A stretch of DNA of 64,000 nt from Phocoena phocoena (taxonomy: Eukaryota > Chordata > Mammalia > Artiodactyla > Phocoenidae). The notes beneath the pieces were generated by a model. The model was not told where the DNA came from. It made no database searches and saw nothing but the letters and a program-made list of their open reading frames with translations. A program made the translations under genes and the position numbers. The DNA is taken from the NCBI RefSeq assembly GCF_963924675.1, contig NC_089219.1, forward strand, positions 147,766,288 to 147,830,287, given 5' to 3'. This document shows, in pieces, positions 57,410 to 64,000 of this stretch (positions are counted from its first letter, which is position 1; every line of letters starts with the position of its first letter).

Positions 57410-60400
57410 CCTCAGATTTGGTAATCTGAAGGTCTGTTTTGTTTTTGTTTTGCTTTGCCTGAATCAGCCAAATACTCGCCTCAGATCTCCGCTGTGGGCT
57501 GAGAGACGGCTAGCTGGCAAAGAGCAAACGGGAGAGAGACAGAGGGATCCTGAGGACAGCTGCTTCTCTCGCTCTCTCTCATACACAAACACACACACAC
57601 ACACGTGTGCTCGTGCACTTCACCCCTTAGACTCCTGATAAAGCTTGCCATCAACCTGAGCTTGGTTTTCCCTCGGAAATGTGCGCTGGCATTTCTCTCC
57701 ATACATTTGAGGTATACAAAAATAGAGATGAGACAGACGTTTTGACAAAGGGCCTGAAAAATCAAGTCACGTTCAAGTTCTTTTAACTGGCAAACCTATG
57801 AGCATTATGAACCGTCACAGGTCAACGTCGAACACGGAACAACTGGCCGTTTAATTTGGACATGAGGTACTTGAGCCACTCAACATTTACCCAACTCTCA
57901 GCTTCATTTGGTACCTCGAGGACCTTGACAATGAACGGCATAAACAACATGGAGGAATAGGGAGTTGGTGATCCTCCTTGCAGAGAAAATGCTTACTCCT
58001 AGTGCAAAATAGCTATACTGGAGACTGACACAAAGAAAATTTTGCACTTATGTAAGTGAGATTGGACTGTAAATCTAGAGCAGAAATTGTCTTTCACTGC
58101 ATTTATATAATCTCTCCCTCAGTCACAGTTTATGTTCAATAGACATTCATTCTTTACCATTTTCATTAGTTCGGTGAATATTTATCAAACCAGGAACTGT
58201 GCTAAAAGCTAGCTACAAACAAGAGTTGATATTGAAAGATCAAATAAAATGCTGTCCTACCAGAAAATATTAAAATGTATATGTTTTAGGAAAGCTCTGT
58301 GTGTGTGTATGTTTACCATAGATATCCGTGAGATTCAGGTAAAATATGTATAGTGCCAAAGATATTTTCTCCAAGCAACCTCCCTTAAAATAGTCTTGAA
58401 CTCCAAGACGTTGGTTTGAACTTGAAACCACAGTTCTGGGTTTGTGTTTTCTGGCTGGCTCTTCTCAGCCTTTTAAAGAATTTTATATTGAAAGCCAAAA
58501 GAAAAAAATCATACTTACATCATCAATTACCTAAGTATCATATATGGGTCCAAGTTATTTGAGCTCCCATAACTCAGGTTAATATCACAGTTTGCTCAGA
58601 AAATGAATTTGTGTGTGTGTGGCGAACATGAGCTTCAAACTTGTCAAATCTGGGAATTTAGGCCAAGGCTACTCGATATTGATGACATTTCCCCCCAGAT
58701 TAGAATGCGTAATTCTCCCTACCAATATTGCCTCTTTTTAAAAAATGCTGTCCAGATACTAGTTGGGAAATTTCTATGATTACTGTTGGACAATATCATA
58801 TGGCTTAACGTAACTTTACAACGTTTCATATGGCTTCTGAGTTTGCTTAGGGGCCACTTAGAATTGAGATTTAACTTCTTATATACTCTTATTTCTAAAG
58901 TATGCCATGGGTTTGATACTTTTAATTTGGAGGAGTGTCAATTATTTATAATTTAAATATTTTTAAATTTTATCAGTCATGCATCCCACCTAAGGACAAG
59001 ACGTTTTTGTAATTTTGACCATATACCTCTAAATAATCTTTAGTCTGTACACCTTTACATTGTAGGGGATGTTCAAGAAATGCTTCATTTTAAATTCTTC
59101 ATTCTTCCTTGTTAATGAATTATTTGAAAAATAGTTTCCAAACATATAGTTCAAGCAATTACCCAATTTTCCCATCATGTGCTGTGGATAGTTAGGGGCT
59201 GAGACAGGAATAGAAAAATAAAAGCAGTCAAAGTAACTACTTTTCTTATGACTAGGAAATGGAAATGTGTTTTTGGTATTTTAAGTTTCAACTCAATATT
59301 TCATAGATATATTGTTTAAAATGATAGTTTGACTTACAGGAGGACACAATACTTAATTATCCAGTGGTATAGCTGAAACATCAGAAAGCAGAAAAAGAAA
59401 GCACTGAAGGTGAATCATGTGGAAAGAACAGCTCAAAGGGAGAGTGAAAGGTAATTGCACCTACATTAGTTAAGTAGTTTTCATGTGCCAAACAAAATAA
59501 CCTACCACTATTAATAGCAATACTATCTTGATGGAAGAGTATGTCCCAAGTTACAAAAGTTCCCAATGTACTTTTAAGAAATAAATGATTTTTAAATTTG
59601 GAACCTCGCTGTATTTAATTTAAGCTATTCAACTGAAAAAGTCCACAGCCATTAAAAGAATGGAGCAAAAATTCTATCTAGTAATATATATTTTATTCTA
59701 GTATATATAATTAAATATATGCTTAATTCTAGTATTATATATTACGTATATAAAAATAGAGTCTTAACAAGTACCTATACCAAAAATTACATTTTGGAAA
59801 ATTTAATAAGAGTTATCCAGGGATTTTGAATGTTTGCATAAGAGAGACATTTTTAAACTTTAAGCTTTATTAGCAGTTGCAATTATCTGAGAAGATGTGG
59901 CTAGATATAAGGATCTAATGAAAATCTAGTTAAAACCATTAATATTGCATTTCTTTCATGAATCATAATGTCATGGAAACATTTATATATTAGTTATTTA
60001 TTCTAGGAACTTTTTCCAATCAGAGCAACTCAACTTGAACTAGCTTATGAAAACTGGAAAGTTAATTATAAAGGTATAAGTATAGACATAAAGCTGGGCC
60101 TCAGTATCAGCAATCTCGGGAATCTGAATGCTATCACAATATTTTCTGCTCCTTATCTCTACCTGTTCTGCATGTTGGTTTTTCTGCTTGCTCACCACAA
60201 GCTAACTTTATCCCTATGGTGGAAAACATGACTCCTGAGAAATTCCAAGCTTTACAGCTCACAGATTCTGCCACATTTCTGTGCCCCAAGTCCATAAATT
60301 CCAAAATAGGTGGGATGTCATTAGCTCTACTTAAATAAGGTAACCTACCCCATACCAGTTAGGAAGCCAGATACTAAAATTAGCCTAGCTTGGGTCAGGT

Positions 60401-60585
60401 GCATACCTCTGACAAAACCTCTGTGGCCATAATGGGAGGGTCGTGGAGGAATACAGTGGCCCCTATGGGACCTATACGGATGAACGGGGGAGAAAGGACA
60501 ATGGTTCCCAGAAAGGGATTCTTGGACAGAGAAAACTTAAGTGATGCCTGCAAGGGTACTGTACTTCAACACATTTCCCTGAGGT
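57410..60585. other. Upstream flank of SYT14, mostly single-copy
   Basis: Apart from a (CT)/(CA)n tract at 57565-57605 (coordinates approximate) I see no repeat, exon or RNA gene. It contains short frames without resemblance to any protein. Confidence 0.55.
57565..57605. repeat. (CT)n-(CA)n microsatellite
   Basis: A CTCTCGCTCTCTCTC tract leads into about eight CA units. It lies about 700 bp upstream of the SYT14 start codon. Confidence 0.85.
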
Positions 60586-60596
60586 TCTCTTAGAGC

Positions 60597-60709
60597 AGAA
60601 CTGTTCAAAAGAATTGTCTGCAATAATGAAAGCTGTCTATATCTGTGCTACGCAATACACGGGCTACTAGCCATGTGTGGCTAGTGTCTACTGTATCAGA
60701 CAGCACAGC
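60597..60709. mobile_element. MER5-type hAT element fragment
   Basis: The element ends with 'AGCCATGTGTGGCTAGTG' and 'TATCAGACAGCACAGC', the MER5 end. An 8-bp duplication CTTAGAGC occurs at 60589-60596 and 60710-60717, as expected for hAT insertion. The middle is shorter than the full 189-bp element. Confidence 0.78.
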
Positions 60710-60717
60710 CTTAGAGC

Positions 60718-61580
60718 TACAGAAATGGCATGGTGGGGTTCAGGGAGGGACTGCCAGAGAAGATTGCTCAGTGGGCACTTACTTGGTGGGATAAACTGTA
60801 ATGTCTTTGGTGGGAGGAGAACAGTAATAACTTCCCATTTGTGGATACTCTACCTGATAGAGTGGTACAATAAGAAATGTATCTATCCTGCTGTGTGGAG
60901 GTAATTAACGATGAAAATGGAAAGAAAAAAAAGTAAACATAAATCAGAACAATTCTTTTTTCTCTTCGATTTCCTCCACCAATTATTTTCCTCAAGACTT
61001 GTCACTTACTCCACTACAGGCAGCAAAGTAATAGCTAAGACAGAAAATAAACGTGGAGCATTCTAGAATTCTTTTTATTCACTTAGATCAACTGGTAGCT
61101 TTCCTTCTTGCCCTCTAAAACTTTAGAGATGGCACAAGCTCTACCAAAGAAAAGAAAAAAGAGAGCAAATAGCATAGACGCTAATTTACTACCCTACACT
61201 TTCTTCCACTGTATTTTCTAAGCCTTTCATGCAGACTGAAGAGCCACCTACACTCCTCTCCCTTTTCATCTCCAAATATGATGTGCTCCTGTATAATCTC
61301 TGTTAATATTTATTATTGATCGGTGAAGTTATTGCTATCAGGTAAATGTATGGAGCAGTACACTGTGGTTTACTGACACAGTTACAACACAGCAGGATAC
61401 TGGCCTGTCAGTGTGGAGGAGTGAACAGAACTTCTAAACATATAGAGCAATTTGACACAAAATGTTCAACAAGTACATGCTTATGGGGATACGAACTAAA
61501 TAAGCTAAACGTTCTTATTCACAGCAAAGTAGTATTTTGTTCTAGGTAGGAGTACTTGATTATATTTTTAAAAATGTTTT
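60718..61580. other. Upstream flank, nothing identified
   Basis: Single-copy looking, AT-rich. No exon or RNA gene seen. Confidence 0.5.
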
Positions 61581-61893
61581 GGGACTTCCCTGGTGGTGCA
61601 GTGGTTAAGAATCAGCCTGCCAACGCAGGAGACACGGGTTTGAGCCCTGCTCTGGGAAGATCCCACATGCCGCGGAGCAACTAAGCCCGTGCGCCACAAC
61701 TACTGAGCCTGCGCTCTAGAGCCCACGAGCCACAACTACTGAAGCCCGCAAGCCTAGAGCCTGTGCTCCGCAACAAGAGAAGCCATCGCAATGAGAAGTC
61801 TGTGCACCGCAACAAAGAGTAGCCCCTGCTCGCCACAACTAGAGGAAGCCCACGCGCAGCAACGAAGACCCAAAGCAGCCAAATAAATAAATA
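61581..61893 (+). mobile_element. CHR-type SINE (long form)
   Basis: It starts GGGACTTCCCTGGTGGTGCA, with 'CCACAACTACTGAAGCCC' blocks and an AAATAAATAAAT tail. No clear target duplication. Confidence 0.92.
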
Positions 61894-61894
61894 C

Positions 61895-63555
61895 ATTTTT
61901 TCACAGCTAGATGCTCCCATAATGACAAGTGACAGTTATATAACAATTTTCACTTAAAGGTCAAAAAATATACCACAGACCTTTTCAATGACATAATTAT
62001 GTCACACACCAGTAGATGCAGCCACCTATCATGTAGAAAGCAGAAGGCAGCTTGTAGAAGGTCTCAAGAACATACATATGTAGGAAGGAAATTGAATTCT
62101 ACACTGAAGAAAATAATTGATACTGAGTTAGATGAGAAAATCTACTGCTACAAAAGTCATTCAAATCTCCTTAGTTCATATAACTATAGATGTGTGGGCC
62201 TGATTCAGAGAAGGTCACTAAGAGCTTTTATTGCTTACATTTATCAAATACAAGAAGGACAAACATAGAATTCTTTGGATAAAAGTAGGTACCTACTAAA
62301 TTTTTGTTAAACAAATAAATCATAATAGGCTTAGGTGCCTAGATCTTTTATATTAGTTGTTCTTAAGCTTTGAAGTGTACATCTGTACACCAGTAAGATA
62401 AAATAGCCATTGATCATGGCGATAAAGAGAAACTTAAAAGAACTCCTTAAGAAACTTAAAGAACTTTTTATCTAGAATCGTATTTCTCATTATTATCTTC
62501 CCAATTATTTTTTCCCAATATAGAATTTCTCTTTGCTTAACTATATACTGTTATAAATGAAAGGGAACATTTCATAGAGTTCCATATAACATGCCATACT
62601 CTGCCGTTAAAAAAATTTATTGATTTTTTTTTATTTTAAGGTGGAACAATTTATTAAAGGAATTATGGAATATCTTTTGAGGATTCAGAAATAGATTATA
62701 ATAGATTGTTGTTGGGCCAGGACAATGATGAGATGGAAAAAAATAAAATAAAAATTAAAAAGTCAATGCCAGGAAAATGAGATTCAAATTGGTCAGAAAT
62801 CTCAATAACAAAGTGGATGTTAGAAAAGAATGGAACAATGTGTACAGAGTACTGAGGGGAGAATGACTACGGAACTCAAATTCTGTGTCAAATCAAACTT
62901 AGTCAAGAGTGAGGACAAAATTAAGTTATTGAAGGAATGCATAGATTCTCTCGTGCACTTTTTTTTTTTTTTTTTTTAGATTTTAACTTGATATAATCCG
63001 ACAAAATGAGAACGGAATCCAAGGAAGAGAAAGCTATGGATCCAAGAAACGGTGAAACTAACCTATGAATACAATGAAAAGAAATCATAGGATGACAGCT
63101 GGGCAGCAAGCCTAGAAAGCAACACATTTAAATTAGAAAAGAAAGTCTGAAGAATATGCTCAGGGAGAAAATTCTTTCCATTCAACAATTAATATATTAC
63201 AAAGCTGGAAGATCTTATTATTATCATGAGAAAGGTATCTATTTCTTCTCTCAGTAGAAAAAAGAAAGGCAATTAGATAGTCTACAGGGGAAAACCATAT
63301 ATTCCATACATCAAGCAAATTAAATAGGGTATGATTTTGAGTAGCTGTTAGGGTTTAAGACAAGAAGATCCATTTGACCTTGACACTGTTTGGGTCAGCA
63401 CTGATTTAGCAATATACAATTACATTTTCTAATCATATATCTTGCATCAGAATAAATAATATTTATTTAATCATAATATTATAAAATATTAAAATACAAT
63501 ATTTGCTCTAAGATGTTAGAAAGAGTATGAAATACTTACCGTAAAGAACAGAATG
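61895..63555. other. Upstream flank, nothing identified
   Basis: Single-copy looking. A poly(T) stretch at 62960-62980 has no adjacent retroelement that I recognise. Confidence 0.5.
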
Positions 63556-63557
63556 TT

Positions 63558-63867
63558 GGGCTTCCCTGGTGGTGCAGTGGTTGAGAGTCTGCCTGCTAAT
63601 GCAGGGGACACGGGTTCGAGCCCTGGTCTGGGAGGATCCCACATGCTGCGGAGCAACTAGGCCCGTGTGCCACAACTACTGAGCCTGCGCGTGTGGAGCC
63701 TGTGCTCCGTAACGAGAGGTCGCGATAGTGAGAGGCCCATGCACAGTGATGAAGAGTGGCCCCTGCTTGCCACAACTAGAGAAAGCCCTCGCACAGAAAC
63801 GAAGACCCAACACAGCAAAAATAAGTAAATTAATTAATAAACTCCTACCCCCCAACATCTAAAAAAA
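63558..63867 (+). mobile_element. CHR-type SINE (long form)
   Basis: It starts GGGCTTCCCTGGTGGTGCAG, with an A/T tail that includes a short C run near 63850. The target duplication AACAGAATGT lies on both sides (63548-63557 and about 63870-63879). Confidence 0.92.
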
Positions 63868-64000
63868 AAAACAGAATGTAAATGTTAGCAATCTTGACAA
63901 CACCGAAGTAAGGACAGAGCCATCAGAGGCTAAGAAGTAAAGCAAAGGGATGAGAGAAAAAGAATAGTTTAGGGATGGTAATTTCTCTCATCTTACATAA

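Noticed and set aside
1..64000. tRNA genes suggested by B-box-like GGTTCGAGCCC motifs
   Set aside because: All such motifs lie in tRNA-derived SINE heads; none has a full cloverleaf with matching acceptor stem.
1..64000. CRISPR array, integron, phage or bacterial operon
   Set aside because: No regularly spaced direct repeats, no ribosome-binding sites and no dense gene order; the sequence is mammalian.

Overview
The window is mammalian nuclear DNA, almost certainly from a whale or dolphin. About half of it is recognisable interspersed repeat. The most telling are 19 copies of the tRNA-derived SINE family that opens 'GGCTTCCCTGGTGG' or 'GGGACTTCCCTGGTGG' (CHR / Bov-tA type), found in cetaceans, hippos and ruminants. 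The ~200-bp form with a 'GTCCGGAGCCTGTGCTCCG' body fits the cetacean CHR branch. There is no operon structure and no bacterial-style gene density. Nearly all open frames in the window are repeat remnants or chance frames.

The one gene I can support is the 5' end of SYT14 (synaptotagmin 14), on the minus strand. Coding exon 1 (56860-56872) lies in a CpG island at about 56.5-57.3 kb. Exon 2 (46909-46956) lies 9.9 kb further along the gene. Together they encode MAIEGGERTCGVHELICIRK, which matches my memory of the start of mammalian SYT14, with consensus splice sites and matching phases. Everything left of 46909 is intron 2, and later exons were not found. Everything right of the CpG island is upstream flank.

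Layout: 1-4.7 kb, old L2, MIR and L1 fragments, plus one unrecognised coding-like fragment (1269-1559, minus). 4.7-10.1 kb, a 5'-complete L1 cut off by two SINEs. 10.9-13.4 kb, two 5'-truncated L1 insertions with perfect target-site duplications (TSDs) that enclose extra non-L1 sequence (apparent 3' transductions), plus a SINE that reused one of the target sites. 13.5-18.9 kb, an old L1 broken by SINEs and by a terminal-inverted-repeat (TIR) transposon that itself holds a small hAT element. 18.9-24.2 kb, a second long old L1 with two SINEs. 24.2-28.7 kb, mostly single-copy intron. 28.7-30.5 kb, L1 pieces in both orientations with a Tigger-type insert. 31-36.6 kb, L2, MIR and L1 fragments. 36.6-41.8 kb, minus-strand L1s with a younger plus-strand L1 nested inside. 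42.3-44.1 kb, an MLT1-like LTR with its internal region. 44-56 kb, sparse repeats, exon 2, a minus-strand L1 end and a rearranged inverted SINE pair at 53 kb. 57.4-64 kb, mostly single-copy flank with a MER5-like element and two SINEs.

No CRISPR, RNA gene or novel multi-gene system is visible. The most unusual content is retrotransposon biology: two probable 3' transductions within 2 kb, repeated use of one target site, a fold-back SINE pair, and perfect short hairpins inside old repeats. Repeat family names come from memory of consensus sequences, not from a search, so boundaries are generally good to within about 10-30 bp unless a TSD fixes them.
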